The notes beneath the pieces are model-generated. The model searched no databases and was not told the DNA's origin. It was given only the letters and a program-made list of their open reading frames with translations. From assembly GCF_034044635.1 (NCBI RefSeq), contig NZ_JAXCLX010000001.1:868001-932000 (forward strand): a stretch of 64,000 bases of DNA, in the 5' to 3' direction. Position 1 is the first letter of the stretch. Every line of letters starts with the position of its first letter. The DNA is from Dongia rigui (lineage in GTDB: Bacteria > Pseudomonadota > Alphaproteobacteria > Dongiales > Dongiaceae). Position numbers and translations under genes: made by a program. Shown here piece after piece: positions 17,242-26,352 of the stretch.

Positions 17242-18174
17242 ATGCCGCATACCGAGGACCTTTCCATCTTCGCCCGCGTGGTCGAATTGGGCAGCCTGTC
17301 TGCCGCAGGGCGCGATCTGCGCCTGTCGCCGGCCGTCGTCTCCAACCGCATCGCCCGGCTGGAGGGCGACCTCAATGCCCGCCTCCTCAACCGCACCACC
17401 CGCCGGGTGAACCCGACCGAGGAGGGTGCCGCCTTCTATCAGCACTGCCTCTCCATCCTCAACGAGCTGGAACAGGTCGAAAATCTGCTCTCGCAACGCA
17501 CGGACGAGCCGCGCGGGCCGATCAAGGTGTCCTTGCCGGTGGCCTTCGGGCGGCAATATGTGGCGCCGCATATCGGCGCTTTCCTCGCCCGTTACCCACA
17601 GATGCAGGTACGACTACAGCTGACCGACCGATTTTCCGACCTCATCCAGGAGCGGATCGATCTGGCGATCCGCATCGGGCCGCTGGAGGATTCGACGGCG
17701 ATCGTGCGCAACCTCGCGACCGACCGGCGCGTGATCGTCGGTTCTCCACGCTATCTGAAGGTCCGCGGCGTGCCGAAGACGCCTGAGGATTTGCTTGAGC
17801 ACAACTGCCTGCTGCTGCGCTTTCCCGGCTCCAAGCAATATCGCTGGACGCTCCAGGCCCCGGATGGGCCGCAGACCCTGCGCGTCGCCGGCAACATGGA
17901 CAGCGACAACAGCGAAGTCCTGCTCGACTGGTGCCTCGCCGGTCACGGCCTCGCGCTGAAATCGATCTGGGAGATCATCGACCATCTCAACGATGGCAGC
18001 CTGCAGATTGTGCTGCGCGACTTTCCGCCGGTCTCCGATGCGATCCATGCCCTCTATCCGCACGGTACGCATGTGCCGGCGCGCGTGCGGGCCTTCATCG
18101 ACTTTCTGGTCGAGACTTTCGGGCCAAAACCGGTCTGGGAGCGCAAGCTTAAGGCCAAGATCCTCGACAAATGA
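17242..18174 (+). CDS. LysR-family regulator, probable purine catabolism control
   Basis: 310 residues with a very strong AAGGAGG before the ATG. The N-terminal winged helix-turn-helix (FARVVELGSLSAAGRDLRLS, VVSNRIARLE, LLNRTTRRV) and C-terminal effector domain are of standard length. Divergent orientation next to puuD and inside the purine cluster suggests that it senses urate or a related purine and controls these genes; that is context-based inference. A strong hairpin lies immediately after its stop. Confidence 0.88.
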   Translation: MPHTEDLSIFARVVELGSLSAAGRDLRLSPAVVSNRIARLEGDLNARLLNRTTRRVNPTEEGAAFYQHCLSILNELEQVENLLSQRTDEPRGPIKVSLPVAFGRQYVAPHIGAFLARYPQMQVRLQLTDRFSDLIQERIDLAIRIGPLEDSTAIVRNLATDRRVIVGSPRYLKVRGVPKTPEDLLEHNCLLLRFPGSKQYRWTLQAPDGPQTLRVAGNMDSDNSEVLLDWCLAGHGLALKSIWEIIDHLNDGSLQIVLRDFPPVSDAIHALYPHGTHVPARVRAFIDFLVETFGPKPVWERKLKAKILDK

Positions 18175-18208
18175 AAGGCCCGGCGCGCTTGGCGGCGCGC
18201 CGGGCCTT
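18175..18208. terminator. Bidirectional terminator between lysR and the BMP operon
   Basis: A perfect 14-base-pair stem (arms 18175–18188 and 18195–18208, loop TTGGCG) begins right at the lysR stop and lies 18 bp from the stop of the convergent binding-protein gene. The A/T-flanked GC stem can serve both strands. Confidence 0.8.
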
Positions 18209-18226
18209 CAAAACGAGAACTCTGGC

Positions 18227-19300
18227 TTACTTCGGCAGATCGCCTTCGACGCCTTCGGCCAGCCAGTTCATGCCGGCGATATCGCCGTCATTGAGAGTTT
18301 GGCCGGCCGCCACCTTGGCGCTGCCGTCCTGGGCGTTGATCGGGCCTTTGAAGATGACGATCTTGCCGTCGCGAATGCCCTGCTCGGTCTCGATCGCCGC
18401 CTTGCGGACATTGTCCGGCATGTTGGCATAGTTCGCCATCTTGAGCATGCCGCTCTTCAGGCCGCCCCAGGTGTCGCCGGTCTTCCAGGTGCCGTCCATC
18501 GCCGCCTTGGTGCGGTCGATATAGTAATTGTCCCACTGGTCGATCGAAGAGGTGAGCTGCGCGTTGGGTGCGAACTTGATCATGTCGGAGGCCTGGCCGA
18601 AGCCTTTCAACCCGCGCTCGGCCGCGACCTGCAGCGGCGCCGGTGAATCGGTGTGCTGGGCGACGATGTCGGCTCCCTGGTCGAGCAGCGCCTTCGCGGC
18701 GTCGGCTTCCTTGCCCGGGTCGTACCACGAGTTGATGAAGACCTGCTTGATCTTGGCATTGGGGTTGATCGAGCGCATGCCCAGGATGAAGGCGTTCATG
18801 CCCATGATGACTTCGGGGATCGGGATCGAGCCGATATAGCCGACGACACCGGCCTTCGACATCATGCCGGCGATGATGCCCTGGATGTAGCGGCCCTCAT
18901 AGAAGCGGATGTTATAGGTCGCCATGTTGTCGGCGCGCTTGTAGCCAGTCGCATGCTCGAAATAGACATCCGGATAATCGCGGGCGACCTTCAGCGTCGC
19001 GTCCATGAAGCCGAACGAGGTGGTGAAGATGATTTTGTGGCCATCATCGGCAAGGCTGCGGATGACGCGCTCTGCATCGGCGCCTTCGGGGACCTTCTCG
19101 ACATAGGTCGACTTGACTCCCAGCGCCTTTTCGGCCGCAAGTCGCCCTTGATCGTGCTGGTAGGAATAGCCGAAATCGCCAATCGGACCGACATAGACAT
19201 AGCCGGCCTTGAACTCGTCCGCCGCAGCGGTCCTGCCCAGCAACGGCAAAGTGCCGGCAGCCGCGCCGGCTTTAAGAAAAGTTCTACGTTTGATCAGCAT
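18227..19300 (-). CDS. BMP-family ABC transporter substrate-binding protein
   Basis: 357 residues from ATG 19300, with AGGAGG at good spacing; longer starts overlap this site. A Tat-like signal KRRTFLKAGAAAG ends near AAA (residue 26). The rest is the Bmp/PnrA fold (GYVYVGPIGDFGYSYQHDQGR, VGYIGSIPIPEVI, FINSWYDPGKEADAA), which in known members binds nucleosides or purines. It is the most distal gene of the four-gene importer and is embedded in purine degradation genes, so a purine base or nucleoside is the likely ligand. Confidence 0.92.
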   Translation of the reverse strand: MLIKRRTFLKAGAAAGTLPLLGRTAAADEFKAGYVYVGPIGDFGYSYQHDQGRLAAEKALGVKSTYVEKVPEGADAERVIRSLADDGHKIIFTTSFGFMDATLKVARDYPDVYFEHATGYKRADNMATYNIRFYEGRYIQGIIAGMMSKAGVVGYIGSIPIPEVIMGMNAFILGMRSINPNAKIKQVFINSWYDPGKEADAAKALLDQGADIVAQHTDSPAPLQVAAERGLKGFGQASDMIKFAPNAQLTSSIDQWDNYYIDRTKAAMDGTWKTGDTWGGLKSGMLKMANYANMPDNVRKAAIETEQGIRDGKIVIFKGPINAQDGSAKVAAGQTLNDGDIAGMNWLAEGVEGDLPK

Positions 19301-19346
19301 GACGAAAGCCTCCTTTTGTTTTGGCAAAGCGGAAAGTCGCAGCACC

Positions 19347-20273
19347 TCAACCCGTCACATGAAATGACCGGCCGAGACAGGCCGGTGCATTGAGACGGAT
19401 CTTGGAGCGGTCGGTGGAAATGACGACAAGAACGGCGATGGTCGCAAGATATGGCAGCATGGAAACGAATTGTGCCGGGATGCCGAAACCCATGGTCTGG
19501 ACATGGAACTGCAGAATGGTGATGCCGCCAAAGAGGTAGGCGCCGAGCAGCAAACGCAGCGGCCGCCATGTGGCAAAGACAACCAGCGCCAATGCGATCC
19601 AGCCGCGCCCGGCCGTCATGTCCTCGGCCCACATCGGCGTATAGGAGAGCGAAAGATAAGCCCCGCCCAGCCCGCTCATGGCGCCACCGAACAGCGCCGC
19701 ACCGTAGCGGATGGCGATCACCGGATAGCCGATGGCATGGGCGGCGTCATGCGAGTCACCGACCGCGCGCAGCACAAGGCCGGCATGGGTGTGAAACAGG
19801 AACCAGATCGTCCCGCCCAGAGCGAGGAAGGAGAAGTAGACCAAGCCGTCCTGGCCGAACAAGATGCGCCCGACGATCGGCAGATCGGTGAGAAGCGGGA
19901 TGTAGAGCGACGGCAGCTTCTCGACCGGCTGGCCGACGAAACTCGCCCCCATCATCGCGGCGAGACCGATGCCGAAGATGGTCAGCGCCAGGCCCGTCGC
20001 CACCTGGTTGGCGAGCAAGGTCAATGTCAGCACCGAGAAGATCAGCGCCATCAGGGCACCGCCCAGGGCAGCTGCAACAACGCCCAGAAGCGCGCTGCCG
20101 GTGGTGAGCGTCACCGCAAAGCCGACGACCGCGCCGACCAGCATCATGCCCTCGACGCCAAGATTGAGGACGCCGGATTTCTCCGTGACCAGTTCACCGG
20201 TCGCCGCCAGCAAGAGCGGCGTCGCCGCTGAGATGACAGAAAGAACGACCGAGACGAAGACGGCGTTATCCAT
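19347..20273 (-). CDS. BMP-type ABC transporter permease
   Basis: 308 residues, very hydrophobic, with about eight to ten membrane segments. The block EKSGVLNLGVEGMMLVGAV is the hallmark of permeases that pair with Bmp-type binding proteins, and AIGYPVIAIRYGAALFGGAMSG is the cytoplasmic coupling region. Its ATG overlaps the stop of the other permease by one base (TAATG). The two permeases form the heterodimeric channel. Confidence 0.92.
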   Translation of the reverse strand: MDNAVFVSVVLSVISAATPLLLAATGELVTEKSGVLNLGVEGMMLVGAVVGFAVTLTTGSALLGVVAAALGGALMALIFSVLTLTLLANQVATGLALTIFGIGLAAMMGASFVGQPVEKLPSLYIPLLTDLPIVGRILFGQDGLVYFSFLALGGTIWFLFHTHAGLVLRAVGDSHDAAHAIGYPVIAIRYGAALFGGAMSGLGGAYLSLSYTPMWAEDMTAGRGWIALALVVFATWRPLRLLLGAYLFGGITILQFHVQTMGFGIPAQFVSMLPYLATIAVLVVISTDRSKIRLNAPACLGRSFHVTG

Positions 20274-21349
20274 TATCCGGCCCTCCGCTTCGACGGCACC
20301 ACGCGCAAGCGATAGCGGATGAGAAGGTCGCAGCCCAAGAGATAGAACAGCAGGATGCCCTGGTTGATCTTGGTGACCGCCGCTGGCAAGCCCAAGGCGA
20401 TCTGCGCCTTTTCACCACCCAGATAGGAGAGCGCCAGCACGAGCCCACCGAACAGCACGCCAACCGGATGCAGGCGCCCGAGGAACGCCACGATGATCGC
20501 GGTAAAGCCGTAGCCTGTCGGCAATGCCGGGGTGAGCTGGCCGATCGGCCCAGCCACCTCGAACATGCCGGCAAGGCCCGACAACCCGCCACCCACCAGC
20601 AGCGACAGCCAGGTGAGCGACTTGGTCGAGAAACCGGCATAGGCGGCGGCACGCGGCGCCTGGCCCGCGACCTTGAGTTTGAAACCGAGCAGCGATTTCG
20701 AGAGCAGGAACCAGCCCAGCGCCACAATGATGAGAGCCGCCACAACGCCGACATGAATGCGGGTGCCCGGCACGAGGTGCGGCGAACTGGCGGCTGCCGT
20801 CAGCAGCCTTGTCTGCGGAAAGCCATAACCTTCCGGATCCTTCCACGGGCCAACCACCAGATAAAGCAGCACGAGATTGGCGACATATGTCAGCATCAGG
20901 CTGGTGAGAATCTCGCTGGCATTGAACTGCGTCTTCAGGAAGGCCGGAATGGCGCCCCAGAACATGCCGCCCAAAATGCCGGCCGGGATCATCAGCATCC
21001 AGACGGGGAAGGTTTCGACGTCATAGAAATAGAGGGCGACACCGGTGGCGAAGATGGCACCCATGACGTATTGCCCTTCGGCACCGATGTTCCAGACATT
21101 GGCGCGAAAACCCAGCGACAGGCCGACCGCGATCATGATGATCGGCGCGCCCTTGACGAAAAGCTCGGAAATGCCGCGCTTGGCCGTCAATGGGTCGATC
21201 CACATGACGCGCAGCGATTCCAGCGGATCCTTGCCGAGCACGGCGAAGATCACCAGCGTGGTCAGGAGCGTGAGGGCGATGGCAAGGATCGGCGAGCCAT
21301 AGGCCCACCATCTGGAACGTTCGCCGCGCGGGACCACTTCAAGCCGCAT
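20273..21349 (-). CDS. BMP-type ABC transporter permease
   Basis: 358 residues, second permease of the importer. It has an N-terminal membrane anchor, the conserved FRANVWNIGAEGQYVMGAI block that pairs with EKSGVLNLGVEG of the partner, and LKVAGQAPRAAAYAGFS in the coupling loop. The ATG lies eleven bases inside the end of the ATPase gene, so translation is coupled. Confidence 0.92.
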   Translation of the reverse strand: MRLEVVPRGERSRWWAYGSPILAIALTLLTTLVIFAVLGKDPLESLRVMWIDPLTAKRGISELFVKGAPIIMIAVGLSLGFRANVWNIGAEGQYVMGAIFATGVALYFYDVETFPVWMLMIPAGILGGMFWGAIPAFLKTQFNASEILTSLMLTYVANLVLLYLVVGPWKDPEGYGFPQTRLLTAAASSPHLVPGTRIHVGVVAALIIVALGWFLLSKSLLGFKLKVAGQAPRAAAYAGFSTKSLTWLSLLVGGGLSGLAGMFEVAGPIGQLTPALPTGYGFTAIIVAFLGRLHPVGVLFGGLVLALSYLGGEKAQIALGLPAAVTKINQGILLFYLLGCDLLIRYRLRVVPSKRRAG

Positions 21350-22931
21350 CGACTGCCTCCGCGCCAGCCGCCATCGGAATGCCGCCCATCAGCCGGCCGA
21401 TTTCCTCCACCGTGGCACTCGCTACCGGCATGGCGGGGGACAGGCGCCCACCGGCAATGACCGCGATGCGGTCGGCAATCGTCATGATCTCGTCGAGGTC
21501 CTGCGAGATGATCACGATCGCTGCACCCTGCGCCGCCAGATCGAGCAGCGCCTGATGAATGGCCGAAGCAGCGCCGGCATCGACCCCCCAGGTCGGCTGC
21601 GCCACTACCAGCAGGGCCGGCTTTTGCAGGATCTCGCGACCGACGATGAATTTCTGCAGATTGCCGCCGGACAGCGAACGTGCCTCCGCCTTCGGCCCGG
21701 TGGTGCGCACGTCGAACCCCTTGATGACCTCGCCGGCAAAACTTGTCGTGCGGCTGTCATCGATGACGCCGATCTGCACCAGGCCGCGCCGGCGGTAGCC
21801 GGACAGCAGGGCGTTTTCGGCCAGCGTCATGTCACGCACCGCGCCGTGGCCGTTGCGTTCTTCCGGCACGAAGCAGCCGCCACTGGCGCGCCGCCCGTCG
21901 GGGCCGAGTTTCCCCACCGCCACGCCGTCGAGCGAGATCACATCTGGCGCTGGCGCCAGGGTCTCGCCCGAGAGGGCCGCCATCAACTCGTTCTGCCCGT
22001 TGCCGGCAATGCCGCCGATCCCCAGGATCTCGCCGGCCTTGACCGCAAAGCTGATGCCTTTGAGGTCGGTGCCGAATTGCTGATCCGATTTCACCGACAG
22101 ATCGCGCACCTCGAGGCGCGTCGCCGCCCCTTCATCCGCCTGGCGGCCATGGATGGGCGCCTTCAGCGACATGCCGATCATGAGTTCGGCAAGGTGCTTG
22201 GCGCTCTCCTGTCGCGGGTCGCATTCAGCCACCACTTTGCCGAGGCGCATGATCGTGGCCTTCTCGCACAAGGCCCGGATCTCGTCGAGCTTGTGGCTGA
22301 TATAGAGAATGGCGCAGCCTTCGCTGGCGAGGCGGCGCAACGTCGCAAAAAGCTTCTCGACCTCCTGCGGCGTCAGCACCGAGGTCGGCTCGTCCATGAT
22401 CAGCAGCTTGGGCTTCTGCAGCAGGCAGCGGACGATTTCGATGCGCTGGCGCTCGCCGACCGAAAGGTCGTGCACGGCGCGGTTGGGATCGAGCGGCAGG
22501 CCATAAGCCTCCGAGACCTCGACAATGCGCGTGGTCAGGTCTTTGCGCAGTTTCTTGTCGTTGATGCCGAGCGCAATGTTTTCGGCAACCGTCAAAGCCT
22601 CGAACAGCGAGAAATGCTGGAACACCATGCCGATGCCCAGATCGCGGGCCACCGATGGGCTGCCGATGACCGTCGGTGTACCTTGCCAGACGATCTCGCC
22701 GGCGTCGGGTTGCTGGACGCCATAGATGATCTTGACCAGGGTCGATTTGCCGGCACCGTTCTCGCCCAGCAGGGCATGAATCTCCCCCGGCCGGATGGCG
22801 AGATCGACATGGTCATTGGCAAGACAGCCGGGGAATTGCTTGACGATGCCGGAAAGGGACAGCAGGGACTGACGCGCCAAAGGCTCTGCGCCCGGCGCCC
22901 CACCCGCTCCTGTCTGCCCGACCAAAACCAT
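21339..22931 (-). CDS. BMP-type ABC transporter ATPase, two fused ABC domains
   Basis: 530 residues from ATG 22931 (GGAGGA seven bases upstream); a longer frame to 23153 has no export or family similarity. Domain one has Walker A GENGAGKSTLVK, signature LSVGERQRIEIVR and Walker B LLIMDEPTSVL. Domain two has the degenerate Walker A GIAGNGQNELM and signature LSGGNLQKFIVGRE, an arrangement usual for this RbsA-like subclass. It powers the importer and probably starts a transcription unit with the permeases, 86 bp after xdhC. Confidence 0.92.
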   Translation of the reverse strand: MVLVGQTGAGGAPGAEPLARQSLLSLSGIVKQFPGCLANDHVDLAIRPGEIHALLGENGAGKSTLVKIIYGVQQPDAGEIVWQGTPTVIGSPSVARDLGIGMVFQHFSLFEALTVAENIALGINDKKLRKDLTTRIVEVSEAYGLPLDPNRAVHDLSVGERQRIEIVRCLLQKPKLLIMDEPTSVLTPQEVEKLFATLRRLASEGCAILYISHKLDEIRALCEKATIMRLGKVVAECDPRQESAKHLAELMIGMSLKAPIHGRQADEGAATRLEVRDLSVKSDQQFGTDLKGISFAVKAGEILGIGGIAGNGQNELMAALSGETLAPAPDVISLDGVAVGKLGPDGRRASGGCFVPEERNGHGAVRDMTLAENALLSGYRRRGLVQIGVIDDSRTTSFAGEVIKGFDVRTTGPKAEARSLSGGNLQKFIVGREILQKPALLVVAQPTWGVDAGAASAIHQALLDLAAQGAAIVIISQDLDEIMTIADRIAVIAGGRLSPAMPVASATVEEIGRLMGGIPMAAGAEAVDAA

Positions 22932-23017
22932 CCCCGATCCTCCGCCCGATTCGCCGATTTTACCATCCAACGCGACGGTGCCGGCCCGGGTCTTCGCTCC
23001 AGCGATCTTATAGGCGA

Positions 23018-24031
23018 TCAGCCGACCGATTGCACCCCCGTCACGGCCCCCTCCTGCTCCCTCGCCTGCGTCAGAACCAGCAATTCCGCCGCCACGGCAA
23101 TGGCGATCGCCGCCGGCACCTTGCTCTTGATGCCCGGGATGCCGACCGGGCATTGCAGACGGGCCAGATCCCCAGGCGCCACGCCATCGGCGCGCAATCG
23201 CTGCAGGAATCGTGCCTTCTTGGTGTCGCTGCCGATGAGGCCCAGGCTGCCGAAGCGTTCCTTGGCCAGGACCGCCGCCACTAGGTCGAAATCGAGCGCA
23301 TGGCTGTGGGTCATGATCAGAAAATGGGCATCCGCTGGCGCGCCTTTGATCAACGCGTCAATATCGGCGGCAGCATCGCAGCGCGTGTTCATCGGGATCT
23401 CGGCTGGGAATATGTCCTCCCGCCCATCGCACCAGGTGACGTGGAACGGCAGATCGCCAAGGAGTCGGACCAGCGCTCGCCCGACATGGCCGGCGCCGAA
23501 CAGATAGAGCTGCGGCCAGGGCCGACCCGACATCTCAACCAGCTCAGCGCCGTCCACCGATTTCACCAGCCGGGCCGTGCCGGGTTCCGACGGGGCACCT
23601 TCGAGGCGGTGGAGGCGCCGGGCGGAACTCGGATCCCCCACTGCCAGGCGCCCCTCCCAGAACGCACCCTCAAACTCCCAATCCAGTACTTGCTTTAGCC
23701 AAGGGAGCGATTCCGGCATCAGCCGCTCCAGCACGATGTCGAGCGCGCCGCCGCAACATTGGCGCAGATCGGGACCCAAGATGAAATGCTGACAGCGTGT
23801 CGCGGAAGCATTGGAAGCCAGCAAGTCGCGCGCGCTGGCGATGATTTCGAATTCCAATTGCCCGCCACCCACCGAACCAACGATCCCGGTCGCATCGACC
23901 AGCATGCGCGTCCCGGGAACGCGCGGTGTCGACCCACGGGTTGCCGCGATGGTCGCCAAGACAGCCGGCATCCCCTCCTGCAGTCGCTTGAGAGCCGCAG
24001 CCAGAACAGGATCGGCCGGCCGGCCGCTCAT
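23018..24031 (-). CDS. xdhC: Xanthine dehydrogenase accessory protein XdhC
   Basis: 337 residues. XdhC binds molybdenum cofactor, supports its sulfuration and inserts it into xanthine dehydrogenase. The N-terminal XdhC/CoxI domain has VLATIAATRGSTPRVPGTRM and GSVGGGQLEFEI; the C-terminal Rossmann domain has YLFGAGHVGRALVRLLGDLP. Its ATG overlaps the xdhB stop by four bases (ATGA). Confidence 0.93.
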   Translation of the reverse strand: MSGRPADPVLAAALKRLQEGMPAVLATIAATRGSTPRVPGTRMLVDATGIVGSVGGGQLEFEIIASARDLLASNASATRCQHFILGPDLRQCCGGALDIVLERLMPESLPWLKQVLDWEFEGAFWEGRLAVGDPSSARRLHRLEGAPSEPGTARLVKSVDGAELVEMSGRPWPQLYLFGAGHVGRALVRLLGDLPFHVTWCDGREDIFPAEIPMNTRCDAAADIDALIKGAPADAHFLIMTHSHALDFDLVAAVLAKERFGSLGLIGSDTKKARFLQRLRADGVAPGDLARLQCPVGIPGIKSKVPAAIAIAVAAELLVLTQAREQEGAVTGVQSVG

Positions 24032-26352
24032 GCGTCACGCTCACGCAAGGCGTCGATCGCGGCCAGGACACGCTCCGGCGTTGCCGGCGCCGCGAGCTCC
24101 GGCAGGTATCGATAATCGGCAACACTGGCGATCGCATCGGATAATGCGCGGAACACCGAGATCGCCAGCATCAAAGGCGGTTCGCCCACGGCCTTGGACC
24201 GATGGATGGCGTCCTCCCGGTTCTCGGCAAAATCCTGCAGCTGGACACGAAAATCCGGCGGGCGATCACTCGCCGTCGGAATCTTATAGGTGCTGGGGGC
24301 ATGGGTCTTGAGTTGCCCCTTCTCGTCCCACCACAATTCCTCGCTGGTCAGCCAGCCCATACCCTGAATGAAGCCGCCTTCGATCTGGCCGAGGTCGATC
24401 GCCGGATTGAGCGAGCGGCCGACATCGTGAAGGATATCGACGCGCGTCACACGGTACTCACCGGTCAGCGTATCGACCGCGACCTCGCTCACCGCTGCAC
24501 CATAGGCGAAGTAGTAGAAGGGCCGACCGCGCGCCGTCTTGCGGTCGTAGTCAATCTTGGGCGTTTTGTAGAAGCCGGTGGTCGAAAGAGAAACGCGATC
24601 GAGATAAGCGAGCTTTACCAAGGCATCGAACGTGATCTCCTCGGCACCCGCGCGGATGCGGTTGGGCAGGAAAGCGACGTCCGCTGCTGGCACATTGAAA
24701 TGGCGGGCGGCGAAGTCGATCAACCGCTCCTTCAGGATAATGGCAGCCGCCTGCGCCGCCTTGCCGTTCATGTCGGAACCGGACGACGCGGCAGTGGCGG
24801 AGGTGTTGGGCACCTTCCCCGTATGTGTCGCCGAAATCTTGATCCGGTCCAGATCGATCTGAAGCTCCGCGGCCACCACCTGCGCCACTTTCTGGAACAG
24901 CCCCTGCCCCATCTCGGTACCGCCGTGATTGAGGTGGACCGAGCCGTCGTTATAGATATGGAGCAGCGCGCCGGCCTGATTGAGGAAACTGGTGGTGAAG
25001 GAGATGCCGAACTTGACCGGCGTCAAGGCAAGGCCCCGTTTGACGATGGAACTGGCCGCATTCTGCGCCGCGATCACCAGGCGGCGGTGCCGGTAGTTGC
25101 TGCTCTCCTCCAGGCGCCGCACCAATTCGTCGATGATGTTGTCTTCCACGGTCATGTGATACGGCGTCATATTGCGCTCATCCGTGCCGTAGAAATTCAC
25201 CTGCCGTATATCAAGGGGATCGCGCCCGAGTTCGCGGGCGATGGCATCGATCACCTCTTCGATGCCCAGCATTCCCTGCGGCCCGCCGAAGCCGCGGAAC
25301 GCGGTATTGGACACGGTATGCGTCTTGCACCGATGCGACAGAATGCTGGCATGGGGAAAGTAATAGGCGTTGTCGGCGTGAAACATCGCCCGGTCGGCGA
25401 TGGCGCCGCTGAGGTCGGCCGAGAAGCCGGCTCGCGCCGATTGCACGAAATCGATCCCCTGGATGCGACCGTCTTCATCGAACCCCACCTGCCAGTCGAT
25501 GATGAAGTCGTGGCGCTTGCCGGTCATCACCATGTCGTCGTCGCGGTCCAGGCGGAACTTGGCTGGGCGTCCTGTCTTCAACGCCGCCAACGCTGCCAAG
25601 GCGGCCCATTGCGTCGCTTGCGATTCCTTGCCGCCGAAACCACCGCCCATGCGCCGCACTTCGACCGTGACGGCGTTGGCAGGCCTGTCCAGCACCTGGG
25701 CGACATTCATCTGAACTTCGGTCGGGTGCTGCGTCGAACAAAAGATATGGACGTCGCCATCTTCGCTCGGCACGACCAGCGAGACTTGCCCCTCAAGGTA
25801 AAAATGATCCTGCCCACCATGGCGGAAACGGCCGGACAGCCGGCGCGGGGCAGATGCGATGGCAGCAGCGGCATTGCCCTTGGTGAGCCGCTGGTCCTCA
25901 AGCACATAGCTCTTTTCCGCCAGTGCCGCGTCGATACTCAAGATGGCCGGCAGATCCTCATAGACGGTTCGTGCCAGCCTCACCGCCGCCTGCGCCGCCG
26001 CGCGTGTCTCGGCCGCCACACAGAACAGCGGTTGGCCCCAGAACATGACCTCGCCCGCGCATAAGAGCGGGTCGTCATGGGCATGGATGGGGCTGATGTC
26101 GTTAACGCCGGGAATATCCGCAGCCGTCAGCACACAGACCACGCCAGGGGCCTTCCGCACAGCGGCAAGATCCATTTCAACGACACGCGCATGCGCACGC
26201 GCTGCACCACCGGCGACGAGGTGCAGACAGCGCGCTGGCTCCGGCAGGTCGTCGATGTAAAGCGCCTCACCGGTCACATGCTTGCGCGCCGAATCATGCG
26301 CCAGCGCATCGCCGACAGAACCATGAATGCGGGCCGTGCCGATATCAGCCAT
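24028..26352 (-). CDS. xdhB: Xanthine dehydrogenase, molybdopterin subunit
   Basis: 774 residues from ATG 26352, the usual XdhB length; longer starts only read through xdhA. Aldehyde oxidase/xanthine dehydrogenase domain one is near the N-terminus (HVTGEALYIDDLPEP) and the molybdopterin-binding domain follows, with RMGGGFGGKESQA, AFRGFGGPQGML, NHGGTEMGQGLFQKV and the VGEPPLMLA block holding the catalytic Glu. It hydroxylates hypoxanthine and xanthine to urate with XdhA. The start overlaps the xdhA end by eight bases. Confidence 0.95.
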   Translation of the reverse strand: MADIGTARIHGSVGDALAHDSARKHVTGEALYIDDLPEPARCLHLVAGGAARAHARVVEMDLAAVRKAPGVVCVLTAADIPGVNDISPIHAHDDPLLCAGEVMFWGQPLFCVAAETRAAAQAAVRLARTVYEDLPAILSIDAALAEKSYVLEDQRLTKGNAAAAIASAPRRLSGRFRHGGQDHFYLEGQVSLVVPSEDGDVHIFCSTQHPTEVQMNVAQVLDRPANAVTVEVRRMGGGFGGKESQATQWAALAALAALKTGRPAKFRLDRDDDMVMTGKRHDFIIDWQVGFDEDGRIQGIDFVQSARAGFSADLSGAIADRAMFHADNAYYFPHASILSHRCKTHTVSNTAFRGFGGPQGMLGIEEVIDAIARELGRDPLDIRQVNFYGTDERNMTPYHMTVEDNIIDELVRRLEESSNYRHRRLVIAAQNAASSIVKRGLALTPVKFGISFTTSFLNQAGALLHIYNDGSVHLNHGGTEMGQGLFQKVAQVVAAELQIDLDRIKISATHTGKVPNTSATAASSGSDMNGKAAQAAAIILKERLIDFAARHFNVPAADVAFLPNRIRAGAEEITFDALVKLAYLDRVSLSTTGFYKTPKIDYDRKTARGRPFYYFAYGAAVSEVAVDTLTGEYRVTRVDILHDVGRSLNPAIDLGQIEGGFIQGMGWLTSEELWWDEKGQLKTHAPSTYKIPTASDRPPDFRVQLQDFAENREDAIHRSKAVGEPPLMLAISVFRALSDAIASVADYRYLPELAAPATPERVLAAIDALRERDA

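Noticed and set aside
21555-23507. 650-residue plus-strand frame over the ABC ATPase and xdhC
   Set aside because: Shadow of two well-supported minus-strand genes; it crosses both without any domain.
24202-26064. 620-residue plus-strand frame over xdhB
   Set aside because: Shadow of xdhB; no family resemblance.
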